From: Icerya purchasi
Lineage: Eukaryota > Arthropoda > Insecta > Hemiptera > Monophlebidae
Assembly (NCBI GenBank): GCA_039619475.1
Contig: CM077116.1
Span: 275,094,758-275,158,757 of the forward strand
Reading direction: 5' to 3'
Length of the DNA: 64,000 nt
Shown: one piece after another, positions 38,450-49,072 of the stretch
How positions within the stretch are numbered: the stretch's first letter is position 1
How the letters are laid out: each line of letters starts with the position of its first letter
Position numbers and translations under genes: made by a program
Notes under the pieces: generated by a model
Told to the model about the DNA's origin: nothing
Seen by the model: only the letters and a program-made list of their open reading frames with translations
Databases searched by the model: none

Positions 38450-39420
38450 CAGAAAATCGCATTAAAAAAATTAATGATCATTCTGTAGTAAAAACCATTT
38501 ACAGAAAATAATTGAAATCTCATATACAAATATAACGTAGATACCAAAGATACCGAAGATACCGAAGACGTCAAATAAGAAAGCTTTTTCAAAATTAGAA
38601 CTTCAAGAGTTGAAAAGGATTTCAAAATGGGTTCAGAACTGTTTTTCAAAATATACATACAGTGTTATATTTTCAGCACAAATAAATTTATCAAATCGTA
38701 ATTTTGCACTAAGATTTCTTATACTAAAAGTGTACAGATTTTTTTTAATCCAAATCTTACGGCACAGAAAGCGCAGAAAACCAAAAATCAGACTACAGCT
38801 CAAACGAATGAAGATTATCAGGACAAATTTCACATGAGCATAATAATATACCTACTGAGGATATCGAATAAGAATTTAAGGGATGAAAAAAGATTAAAAG
38901 CTGTTTGCCAAGATCGTCAGACGAATAAGTTTAATAAATTATAATTTTGCACTAAGATTTCTTATACCAAAAGTGCGCATTTTTTTTTTTTCTTAAATTC
39001 TCTAAATTTTAACATTGGAATAGAACTCCGCCGTCTTTTTAGCATAAAATAATAATCACGCTACAATCGAAACCATTTACATCAGATAATTTAAATTCCA
39101 TATGAACATTACCGATACACCGAAAATATTAAATACTAAAAATTTTTTGAAAACTCAAACTTTAAGAAGTGAAAAGAGATGACAAACTGTTTTCCAGAAA
39201 GTACCTATATCTTTATAAAAAATAGATTTATCGTATTATAATTTTACATGAAAATTGTTTATATTCTTTTTTTTTTAATTTCGGTATTTTAAGGGCGATG
39301 TACCCTATTTTTAGCGATACTTGATATCACGCTACAGCCAGAAGGAATGGTACTTGTAACGAAAAATATTATATAAATATTACATATTCAGCTTTTTTTC
39401 GCATTGATAGAACAAGTAGT
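38450..39420. repeat. Diverged tandem repeat, about 265-315 base unit, three to four units
   Basis: The phrase ACCATTTACAGAAAATAATT (38496) recurs as ACCATTTACATCAGATAATT (39070), with more diverged relatives near 38797 and 39335. The phrase TTTTGCACTAAGATTTCTTATAC occurs at 38702 and 38946, with a weaker version near 39242. The spacing of matching phrases is about 245-320 bases. No coding capacity is evident. Confidence 0.6.
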
Positions 39421-39554
39421 TCAGGAACTGCAACAGTTTAAAATTCAAATATCCAGTTAGTAGCGATAGTGGGAGACAATAAATCTCTGCAAAACAGTTT
39501 ATATCGTAAGTGAGAAAACTTACAGATTTAGCCGTAAGTCAGCTCCCGAGATGT

Positions 39555-39690
39555 AGTTGATTACTTATTGTGTTTTACACTTCATTAGGACTTAGTTGAT
39601 TCCCGCTGCCGAACATTGACACTTTAAAAAAATTTCATTTGCAATGGGTTAATGTCCACAGTGACCCGCCCAAAAAAAAAAAAAAAAAAA
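39555..39690 (+). mobile_element. tRNA-derived SINE family 2, copy 3, with A tail
   Basis: GATTCCCGCTGCCGAACATT, AAAATTTCATTTGCAATGGG and TTAATGTCCACAGTGACCCGCCC, then 18 A, correspond to the body and 3' end of the copy at 10846-10999. The tRNA-like head is degraded. Confidence 0.65.
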
Positions 39691-40127
39691 TATATATATA
39701 TACATAAATATTTGTAAGTTCTGGCGCGGTTATTTGATTATATTAAGAAAAGAGAACGGTATTTTCATTTGATTACGAAAGTAATAAGTCGTTTCTCCGC
39801 ATTATCTATATAACTGGTTACTTTCAGTCTTATCAGCATGTTCGGTGAGATTGTTCCACTTTGTATATTAATTAATTTGTATTATCTAAACATAATCATC
39901 TGCACGTAGTTATTTAATTCTCGCTTACGTCAATTAAAACCGTACTTGTTTTAACTCGTACTTGTCTGCTACCTTCGGATCGGTTTATTTTCGTTTTACT
40001 TTTAGTATCATTTTTTTTCCTTTTTAATATTATTTATTTACTTATTTTTTTCTTTCTCTAATTATCCGTGACCTTATATATACTCATAGTTTCGACCTCC
40101 TCCAAACCTACCTTATCTCTTAATGTG

Positions 40128-41757
40128 ATGGAGGTGGACACTTCCAGTAAACAAAAACCCTCCAGCCCGGTCTTTCCAAAATCAGACCTGCTGACAAAGG
40201 AGTTTCAGCTCTCGCAAGCCAACTTGGTCAGTTCTGCAAAATCCATAGTTATAAGCAACGCTATCGATAATTGTAGTATCAAGAATGACGATAAAAATAA
40301 TTTAAACGACAAAAATAATAGCAGTAAAAATATAATAATAATAATAGCAATGGTACCGGTGTGAATAATAATAGTAACAAGAACGGAGCAATAAGAGTAA
40401 TCATGATAATCATAATACGAAATCTAGTAATAGTAACAATGATTATAATACCAACCAAAGTAATAACACTGTTAACAATAACATTTTAATTAATCGTAAT
40501 ATCGATATTTTCCGCTGCATTTTCACGAGTTCTATTCACATTATGTTGGAATCTATCTCGGATAAAAACATCGGCAATCTATATACATTTTTAGCTGCTA
40601 AATTTTTATTCCGCAAAATCATTGAAATCAATGAAATGTGCGAGAAACATACTTCAGTTATTTTTTAACGATACTTTTTCAGCTAAGGAATTTCTATTGG
40701 AGATTAGTTTTTTAGAAACATGCAGATTCAAGGCTTTCATTCTAAGTACGCTTTTATTTCCATTTGGTTTTGTTCGGGATACTTCAATCGATATCTCTGA
40801 AAATGACCTTCTCAATGATGTATCATCACTGGTTCTCGAGTACAAATTAAAACAAACAATTCCGACAATTACCGTTTACTAGTTAGATGATACTTCCGAG
40901 AAGAAGGAATAGAACATCACACTTATCAGATGAAATCTGAAAGAAGCTTTCGTGTAGTAATTCGTCACCTACACCATTCCATTGACACCAACGATATTAA
41001 AATGGCTATTGAAGAAATAGGCCATAAAGTGCGACATATAAGTAATGTTAGATATAGAGCGAGTAAATTACCTGTTTCTTTATTTTTTGTGGACCGAGAA
41101 CCGTAGGATAATAATAGTGATATATATAAATTACAAACATTACTCCAAATGAAAATTAAAGTGGAAGCGCCAAGAAAGAAAAATATAATTCCGCAGTGTT
41201 TTTGTTGTCAGCAATACGGTCACACCGAGACTTATTGTGGAAGAGCATACGTATGTGTTAAATTCGGTGGATGTCATGATACTGTTCACTATAAAAAGAA
41301 ACGCGATGAACCACCAGTATGCGCCAACTGCCAAGGAAACCATCCCTACAATTATAAAGGGTGCATAATCTACCGGAAACTTCAGCAAGTACGTTTTAAG
41401 AAATCAGCAAAAACACCCAATAATATTTCAAATCTAAATCATCAAATATTCCCTGGATATTAGCCTAATTTAGGCAATCAGAGTCAAATGATGCACACGG
41501 ACCAAGCACCGCAAAAACCAACATATTCACAAATAACAAGACAGCAGAACACTCAAAACTCATGTGATTTTGATACTAATTTACAAATTACAAATATGTT
41601 GCTAACATTCATGACAGAAGTAAAAGATCTACTTAAAGACATAATGCATCAGCAATCTCAGTTACTAAATGGTGTAATCCAAACCATCATAACAGTAGCA
41701 ACTAATCAGAAATCAAAAATTTTAAAATTGTTACATGGAATTCCAATGATATTCTAA
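40128..41757 (+). pseudogene. Jockey element ORF1 (nucleic-acid-binding gag-like protein), broken
   Basis: It starts at ATG 40128 (MEVDTSSKQKPSSPVF). A run of AAT/ATA repeats (about 40270-40500) introduces stops and shifts. The stretch 40930-41110 encodes FRVVIRHLHHSIDTNDIKMA, the region preceding the zinc knuckles in Jockey-type ORF1. The stretch 41149-41463 holds the knuckles: CFCCQQYGHTETYC, then C-x2-x-GGCH and CANCQGNHPYNYKGC. The final part (41488-41757) ends just as ORF2 begins, a short overlap usual for Jockey elements. Its likely role is binding the element's RNA. Several lesions make it non-functional. The 5' end of the element is not defined; it is somewhere between 39700 and 40100. 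Confidence 0.85.
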
Positions 41758-44605
41758 ACCATATAAATGGAATTTCGAATGTATATTACGCAATCCAATG
41801 TAGGGAATTTCGAATGTATATTACGCAATCCAATGTAGGGAATTTCGAATGTATATTACGCAATCCAATGTAGATATACACTAACCATCCTGATGACACT
41901 GCACACGATGGCACAGAAGTTATAATAAAAAAAAGTATCAAACATCATGTACTAAGGAAATATGAACATAATTACCTACAAGCCACAACTGTAGTCATAG
42001 ACAGAAATGAAAAAAGTAATATCGCCATCTCGGCGATTTATTGTCCTCCAAAACACGTTATTACTAAAGCGCAGTTTAATGAATTGTTAAAGACACTGGG
42101 TGACACGTATATAATTGGAGGAGACTTTAATACAAAAAACATTTATTTTGGATTAAGATTAACTGTCCCCCGAGGTACACAGTTAAAACTGGCCTTTGAT
42201 GAAAAGAGCTGCACGATATACTCCACGGGGTCTCCAACATACTGGCCTACCGATCCATGTAAGGTTCCGGACTTACTAGATTTTTTTGCGGTTAAAGAGC
42301 TGTCAGCAAACCACACTGATACGTGTAATGATAGTAGCCTATCATTCGACCACACAGCAGTGGTACTCACCATAAGCGAAAAAATTATAAGGAAAACATG
42401 CAGACCGAAAATATACAATAAACAAACGGATCGGGATCAGTTTCGTGAAATATTAGAAAATGGGATAAATTTTAAAATCCCTCACAAGACCACGGATCGT
42501 ATAGAACTAGCAGTGGAATATTTCACAAAAATAGTACAAGAAGCATCTTGGACAGCCACGCCAAATAATAGTATAACTCAACCAGTTATATTCGACCCTG
42601 CAGAAATTAAGAAAGAAGTAGCTTTAAAACGAAAACTAAGGAAAATGTGGCAAACACATCACAATCCAATACACAAAACCAGGCTAAATAATCAAACAAA
42701 ACGTGTTAAGCACTTATTACAAAATTTAAAAAATAAATCATTTAAAGATTATTTGATAAATTTGTCATCTCTTCAACAAAATAATTACTCTCTCTGGAAA
42801 GCAGCAAAAAGATTAAAAAGACCAACAGAAATATCACATCCGATAAGAAACTGTTATATTGTACAAATAAATGATATAATTATGTTGGGAACCCACAGAC
42901 GGGCTAGTGCCTTGTGGGACTCGCAAATTATTAAAAAAAAAAAAAAAAACTCAAATGGAAAATGGCTTCGATGTGATCAAGAAAAAGCAGAAGAATTTGG
43001 TGACTGCTTAGCTAATGTATTTCAAACTCACTCTGGAACAGATTGTTTACCGTCACTCCTGTGTAACACAAATCAAAGCAACAATATTAAAATTACATCT
43101 CCTGGCGAAATCAAATCAATAATCAAAACTGTGAACCCAAACAAAGATCCTGGGTATGACTTAATAACCTCAGAAATATTAAAAGAGTTACCACGGAAAG
43201 GATTAATTCTGTTGACCTACATTTTTAATGCTATAATTCGTATAAGATATTTTCCTCTTCGGCTTAAATTTTCACAAGTTGTTATGATCAAAAAACCTCA
43301 GAAACCTGCTGAAGAACTTGCATCGTATCGTCCAATACCAATACTTCCTGTTCTCTCAAAATTATATGGAAAACTATTACTAAAAAGAATGAAGCCATTC
43401 TTAAATGACAGAAATTTGATACCAGAGCACCAGTTTGGATTTTGAACGGGACATGGTACTACGGAGCAAGTACATCGCATAGTCAACATAATAGAAGAAT
43501 CCTTGAAACTAAAAAAATATGTGAAGCTGTATTCCTTGATATTAAACAAGCGTTCGGCAAAGCATGGCACGAGGGATTACTGCATAAAATACATTGCAAC
43601 CTCCCATTTCAACTCTTTGAATTATTAAAATCCTACTTAAGTGAAAGGTATTTTTCTGTTAAATACGAGGAAACAGAGTCGGAGCTACACCAGATCCAAG
43701 CAGGTGTGCCGCAGGGCAGTATACTGGGACCAGTACTATACTTAATATACACTTCCGATATTCCTGTTCCAGATGAAATAAGGATAGCCATTTTTGCAGA
43801 TGACACTGCAATTTTATGTGCAGGCACCTCAGTAGAAACTATCAATAATAATCTTCAATCAGCTATCAATAGTTTGTCAACATGGTTCAAACGATGACGT
43901 ATCAATGAGAATAAATCTGCGCATATAACGTTTACAAATAAGAAGAACTGTAATATATCGGATATTGATATTAACAGTAAGGTTATACCTAATAAAGAAA
44001 CAGTAAAATACCTAATCGGAATTCACTTCGATAAAAAATTAACTTGGAAAACACACATAGGAAAGAAACGGAATGAAATGAACTTGAAATATAGAAACAT
44101 ACTGTGGCTTTTGCGAAGGAAATCAAAACTGTCCCTGGAAAACAAAGTACTACTATACAAACAAATATTGAAACCAATCTGGACATACGGATATTAACTC
44201 TGGGGATGTGCTAAGCCGAGTAACATTTGCGTTGATTTTCCAAAATGAAATCCTGAGAGAAATTACAGATGCCCCGTGGTACATCACCAATCATACATTA
44301 CATACAGATCTGCATAAAAGTACAATCAGTGAAGAAATCAAAAAAAGGTTCCAAACAGTACAGTCGAAAGCTAGGACGTCACACAAATAGCCTGGCAGTT
44401 GCATTACTAGATAATTCCAATGAAATTAGACGCTTGAAGCGGATAAAGCCAACGGACTTGCTGTAGGGTTTAAATATATTAAGCCGGATACCGGATGAAA
44501 CTCATATCGCTGGATAGGAGTTTCCACAAATTATCATCACTCACACGCCAAATGCTAGATAGCCCACAAGGCTAGTCGCACACTCGCGGAAGAAGAAGAA
44601 AAAAA
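41712..44605 (+). pseudogene. Jockey element ORF2 (endonuclease and reverse transcriptase), broken
   Basis: ORF2 opens near 41712 with KIVTWNSNDILNHIN, the start of the AP endonuclease, then runs into a 35-base triplication and a TAG at 41871. The frame resumes IYTNHPDDTAHDGTEVIIKK at 41874, so about 50 residues of the endonuclease are missing. IIGGDFNTKN and SFDHTAV follow. RT motifs: NKDPGYDLITSEILK, PEHQFGF, a TGA at 43443 in place of Arg, a one-base deletion near 43518, then AVFLDIKQAF, GVPQGSILGP and FADDTAIL. More stops lie at 43895 and 44194, and there is a deletion near 44225. The last coding piece is ILREITDAPWYITNHTLHTD. It ends at an A-rich tail near 44590-44608. It is the only element here retaining both ORFs. 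Confidence 0.9.
41769..41873 (+). repeat. Three perfect 35-base tandem units inside ORF2
   Basis: Units at 41769-41803, 41804-41838 and 41839-41873, each starting GGAATTTCGAATGTATATTA and ending CCAATGTAG, are identical. They sit exactly at the missing part of the Jockey endonuclease. Confidence 0.95.
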
Positions 44606-44971
44606 AACTAAAATTTCTGCGAAGCAAGTTCTGCTTGACAAAGCTTATTATAAAATAAATGACTATCTTAATGATAAACATATATTATCGATCAATGCGA
44701 TTCCAGCACAGCACAGGAAATGAACATGATGTTTTATACTGATTTTGACACACCTGTAAAAAAAGAGATAAAAATAACATGCATATTTGTAGGGCTCTGT
44801 GTGCTACAGTAAGGGTTTCTTGCTACTTCTTCCCCTCAGCCATACAGGTTCGAAATAGGGGACAGACGGACTCGATAACTTGACTTTCAAAAAATGCCAC
44901 TTTGTAAGACTATTTTGAAGAATAAACAATTTTAATTTGGAATGAATAATAATAATTTCTTTACAAAAAGT

Positions 44972-45853
44972 AATGATATCCTATCAAAAACATTAATTTT
45001 AATAGTAGGAGTCATGTTCAATATTAAGACTATACGTGGTTGTCGACTTCGCCGACAAAAGAATTGGATCTAAATGAGTGCCAAGTTTTGTAGATAATCC
45101 TGAAATTTATTTATAAGAACATACAACATTCTAAAATAAATTTAAAACACAATTTCTTGTTCGTTTTTTTTTTGCCGCTACAACAATGTTTGCTATTTAA
45201 AACTATATAATATCTTAAATTTAAACAGTCGAATTGTTTACACAAAGCAGATAATAATTTAGGATAAATTCTAACGATTTCACTTGGCTAGTTTTCACAT
45301 ACAATTTATCTTTTATTTGGCTAATCAACTTATCTTCTTTATGTTATACGCAATTTACTGTTTTTATATTGAAAGGTCACAACATATCCTACTCTTCTAA
45401 AAATTTGGGTTGCTAGTAAAAACTAACCAAGTGAAGTCGTGAGCTTTAATTTAACCTAAATTATCTGCTTTGTTGTGTAAATAATTCGACTGTTTAAATT
45501 TAAGAAGTTCCCAATTAAATATTATGTATCTTTCATTAGTTGGCATTATTCCTATATTAACTGGTTGGTAACCAAATGGCTTGATAGTTAACTGAAGCCG
45601 GGCCATAGAAAAAAAAAAAAAAGAAGTTGTATTTTTAAATAGCAAACATTATTGTAGAAGCAAAAAAAAAAAAACAAGAAATTGTGCTTTAATTTTAGAA
45701 GGTTGTATGTTATTATAAAAAATTTCAGGATTATCTATAGAACTTGGCACCCATTTAGATCTCAATTCTTTTGTCGGCAAAGTCGACAACCATCCATATT
45801 CATAATATTGAACTTGGCTCCTACTTTTAAAATTAATGTTTTTGATGGGATAC
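44972..45853. repeat. Large imperfect inverted repeat
   Basis: Left arm about 44972-45320, right arm about 45415-45853. Shared phrases include ATCAAAAACATTAATTTTAA, GTTGTCGACTT, GATAATCCTGAAATTT, CAATTTCTTGTT, AATGTTTGCTATTTAAAA and AAATTTAAACAGTCGAATT, in mirrored order. The right arm has about 110 bases (including GCCCGGCTTCAGTTAACTAT on the minus strand) missing from the left arm. The minus strand of the right arm has codon-like sequence (GWLSTLPTKELRSKWVPSS), so it may be two copies of a broken coding element inserted head to head. Identity unknown. Confidence 0.75.
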
Positions 45854-46380
45854 GCTCTATAGCGAATGCACCATAGAAAGTACATCTACGAGCCAAACGA
45901 ACAATACAGAACGCAAACAAAATATAGTTTTTGTAGTAGCCACCAGAAAGCTGCAGTTGGGGAGCCAGAGCTCTGTGCAGGGGCTTGTTAGTTTTATCCA
46001 ATTAATAAGTAAAAAATGTTCAATATATTCTCCGTTGCAAAATTAATAACGTCTAAACATAATTTACGAATATCTCAAAGTTGTGCTTCCGAGCAATTAT
46101 TTTTAAGAATAAAAGTTAAACGAAGAGTTATTTGTTAAATGCAGGCGCCACTGATAGCAGTTCAGTAGTTGAATAAATAGAAACTATCGTTCAGCATTGA
46201 CGAGATTGCTCTTAATTAACCGTTTTAATAAAATTGGACGCTTTGCTCTTTTTATTATTAATAACTCATTTTTTCTGATTACTAATAAAAAAAAAAAAGA
46301 TTATAAAATTTCGATTTTAAATAAATCATAAATAAGCGGCCTGTACTATCGCGTTTAATCCTCCTAAGTAGGCTCCATGT

Positions 46381-46458
46381 GCTGTAATAGCTCCAGTAGT
46401 TAAACACGGTGCATGGAAACCCTCATACACACCTTTAGTTAATAATAAAAAAAAAAAA
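46381..46458 (+). mobile_element. LINE 3' UTR fragment of the 8.2-9.2 kb family
   Basis: CTGTAATAGCTCCAGTAGTT and AAACACGGTGCA match CTGTAATAGCCACAGCAGTT and AAACACGGTACA at 9102-9133, and an A-run follows at about 46447-46460. This is a severely 5'-truncated copy. Confidence 0.6.
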
Positions 46459-46474
46459 AATAACTCGCGATACA

Positions 46475-46690
46475 AAGCAAGATTGAAGGAAAACCGCCGC
46501 GAGGAAGAAGAAGATTAAAAATGATGTCAACAGGGCTCGATCAAAAAACCATTAAAGATATAATTAATGCTGCAAGGAATAGGAGAATATAGAGCCAAAT
46601 AGTTATTCGAACAAATGTTGGTGTATGCAATCTTTGGAAACAAAAATGCTACGTGATGATGATAATGATGATGAATGATAAATTGATACA
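46475..46690 (+). pseudogene. LINE ORF2 C-terminal scrap with (GAT)n end
   Basis: KPPRGRRRLKMMSTGLDQKT followed by INAARNRRI resembles the R-G-R-P-x-x-R-W...A-x-D-R end of EN/RT-type LINE proteins, and the fragment ends in a GAT-rich run (46656-46676). No other part of the element is present. Confidence 0.5.
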
Positions 46691-46780
46691 AACCAAAACT
46701 TTAATGTAAAATTTTTTCACTGAAGTTTATTGTATTTCCGGAAATTTATAAAAAGTTCTATTAAGAAATGCAAATGCGTT

Positions 46781-47385
46781 AACAATTTTTTTTTTTTTTT
46801 TTTTTTTGAGTTTGTCTACAAGGACATTGGCCCAAGAACAGAGGAAAAATGACGAAGAAACTTAGATTTTTATACGATCAGAAATAGCCGACAAAAAGGA
46901 ATCAAGAGCCTGAACAACAGAAGGAGAAGGAAGGGAGAGAAAGAACGAAGCACTGTATGGAGTGGGAATACCAATTTGTAAAAGGGACGGTAGAAAGCAG
47001 CTTGATCGGTTGCAAGAGATGCACACTCGATCACTACGTGATCAGGATCACACACAAATTGAATATTGGAGGGGTGCAATGGACAAAAAGGAGACGGCAC
47101 AAGAGAGAAACGGAAAAGCGAGGAAGGAAGCAAACTGTGCCCAAAGCGTAGGCGGCAAATCGCAGAGATGTTGGAGTGACGCATGGCAGAAAAGTCAAGA
47201 AACCAGGGCAAACGAGGAAGGAAAGGCTGAATAGATAAGAAAAAGGAATCCGGGTTGGAGAAAGAGGAGACGTACGAATCAAACCATAGATTGGAATGAG
47301 CAGCAGAAGACAGAAGGGTTATATTGGAAGAAGGGAAAACAGGAAGAAACCTACCGGAAGAGGAAATTAAAGTAGTGAACATTTA
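46781..47385 (-). mobile_element. RNase H-type LINE 3' fragment, copy 7, ORF tail intact
   Basis: The T-run at 46787-46807 is the A tail; next to it GAGTTTGTCTACAAGGACAT is the complemented 3' end. The minus frame 47382-46870 (170 codons, no stops) covers the region after RNase H: NITLLSSAAHSNLWFDSYVS, FFLSIQPFLPRLPWF, ICRLRFGHSLLPSSLFRFSL, and the finger CPLH...CDPDHVVIEC. Plus-strand frames here are shadows. Truncated at almost the same place as copy 8, to which it is closely similar. Confidence 0.88.
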
Positions 47386-47697
47386 AATTAGTTCTCTCTT
47401 AGCTCGATCGTGCACATACTGTTCGTGCTTTTTTTGTGAAATAATTCACTTTCACACTAGAAATTTCAAATTTTCATTATATATATACGGAAAAGCCTTC
47501 GTTATTCGCGCAATAAGTTATTGCATGTATTTTAGCGCCCCCAAAAAATGTTTTGTAATTTCGAGGAAATGCGTATTTTTTTCTTTTAATTATTATAATT
47601 AATTCACGACTAGAAGTAGTCCTAAACAATTTGTTTAAATAAAAAATTTAAAAAGTACTTTTTTTTTAAATTTTAGGATATGACGTTAAGATTTCAG

Positions 47698-47736
47698 ATG
47701 TGGAAATATGTTACACACTAGAATGCAATAAATCCG
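47698..47736 (+). CDS. M13 peptidase coding exon 3 (39-base microexon with Cys-x4-Cys)
   Basis: The acceptor is gttaagatttcag|ATG and the donor AATCCG|gtatgg. The 39 bases comprise two bases completing Asp, twelve codons VEICYTLECNKS, and one base that completes Ala with exon 4. Joined to exon 4 this reads CYTLECNKSASLLSNYMN, which matches the family pattern in which a Cys-x4-Cys pair lies just upstream of LLxxM/N. Known M13 structures use these cysteines in disulfides with other conserved cysteines. It is too short for any ORF scan and was found by searching intron sequence for that pattern with compatible phases. NKS is a possible N-glycosylation sequon. It lies between two minus-strand LINE tails (46781-47385 and 47941-48520) and is not part of either. 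Confidence 0.8.
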
Positions 47737-47940
47737 GTATGGCTATTAATTATTTTGATTAATTATTCATTATTATGACTTATTTGTTTATTTATTAATT
47801 TTTTTTCTTCATTTATTATTAAATCACGAATTTCCTAAATTAACCGGTTATGTTATATTAATTTTCGTTTTATTAGGATAGATTTTTTTTTTCACGTTGC
47901 TGTTTTTTGTATAAGTATCACGTATTATTTACTAACCACT

Positions 47941-48520
47941 TTTTTTTTTTTTTTTTAAATGGGTTCGTCAACATGGACATTTGCCTAAGAACAGCGGAAC
48001 AGAGAGGAAAGAGAGACTCAGATCCTTACACGATCAGAGATAGCTGACAGAAAGGAATCAAGAGCTAGAATAACCGAAGGAGAAGGAAGGGAGAGAATGA
48101 ATGAAGCACAGTATGGAGCGGGAATACCGGTTTGTAAGAGAAAGGAATAAAAAGAAGCTTGTTCAGTTGAAAGCGACGAACAACTGAACATTATATGATC
48201 GGGATCAGAAATACATTGATCGCCGGGAGGGTGCAATGGACAATAAGGAAAAGGCACGAGAGAATGACGGAACAATGAAGAAGGGAGCAAACTATGCCCA
48301 AAACGCAAGCGGCAAATCACAGAGAGATTGGAACGGCGCATAGAAGGAAAGTTAGTAAACCATGGAAAGCGTGGAAGGGAAGGTTGGATAGACAAGAAAA
48401 AGGAGTTCGGGTTGGAGAATGAGGAGACGTAGGAGTCAGACCACAGTTTGGAATGAGCAGCTGCAGGCAGAAGGGTAATATTAGAAGCTGAGAAGGCAGA
48501 AATCATGATTAACATCGTCG
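47941..48520 (-). mobile_element. RNase H-type LINE 3' fragment, copy 8, ORF tail intact
   Basis: T-run at 47941-47956, then GGGTTCGTCAACATGGACAT. The minus frame 48515-48018 reads NITLLPAAAHSKLWSDSYVS, FFLSIQPSLPRFPWF, ICRLRFGHSLLPSSLFRHSL, CPLHPPGDQCISDPDHIMFSC, and stops. No stop or frameshift, so this and copy 7 are the youngest-looking members. Lies about 200 bases downstream of microexon 3 of the peptidase gene, opposite strand. Confidence 0.88.
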
Positions 48521-48539
48521 CAACAACAGGAATTATATT

Positions 48540-49050
48540 TTTAACAAAACGTCTCTGAAAATTACAAAACCATCAATTGAAATTGCTTCTAATATAAAGG
48601 TGAAATTTCAACGCAGATGAAATTTATTTCCGGAGGATTAAAGAAATGATTATAGTAAAATGATCTTTAATATTACGTTGGAGTTGCATCAAATAAAATT
48701 AAACGGGAAAACGTAAAATATTGTAAAATATTTAAATTGGTAAAAATTTATTTTTCTGTTCTTAAAAAACTTTTATTTTACAAATATCACAGTGTGTCAA
48801 ATGCTTTACGATACAATTGACTTTTGATTACAAATTGAGTATATCACATTTTTGCTTAAATTCAAAAACGTTGTGATATTTTATAAAAACTTCATACACT
48901 TTACATGGTTGGTTTCGGCACTGAATTAAAACTTTTCTCTTTTTATTCAAATTCAAATTATACATTTATTTAAAGACACACTCGACTTCTAGGTCATTTG
49001 CGTCTACTACACGTTACAATTTAGATAGTTACAGATAATTTTGTAGTATT
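48540..49050. other. Intron 3 sequence, nothing recognised
   Basis: AT-rich sequence without motif or open frame of interest. Confidence 0.35.
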
Positions 49051-49072
49051 TAAACGGAAAATTATGTATCTT

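Noticed and set aside
46957..47234. Basic plus-strand frames rich in Lys/Arg/Glu
   Set aside because: Antisense of LINE copy 7; no motif of their own.
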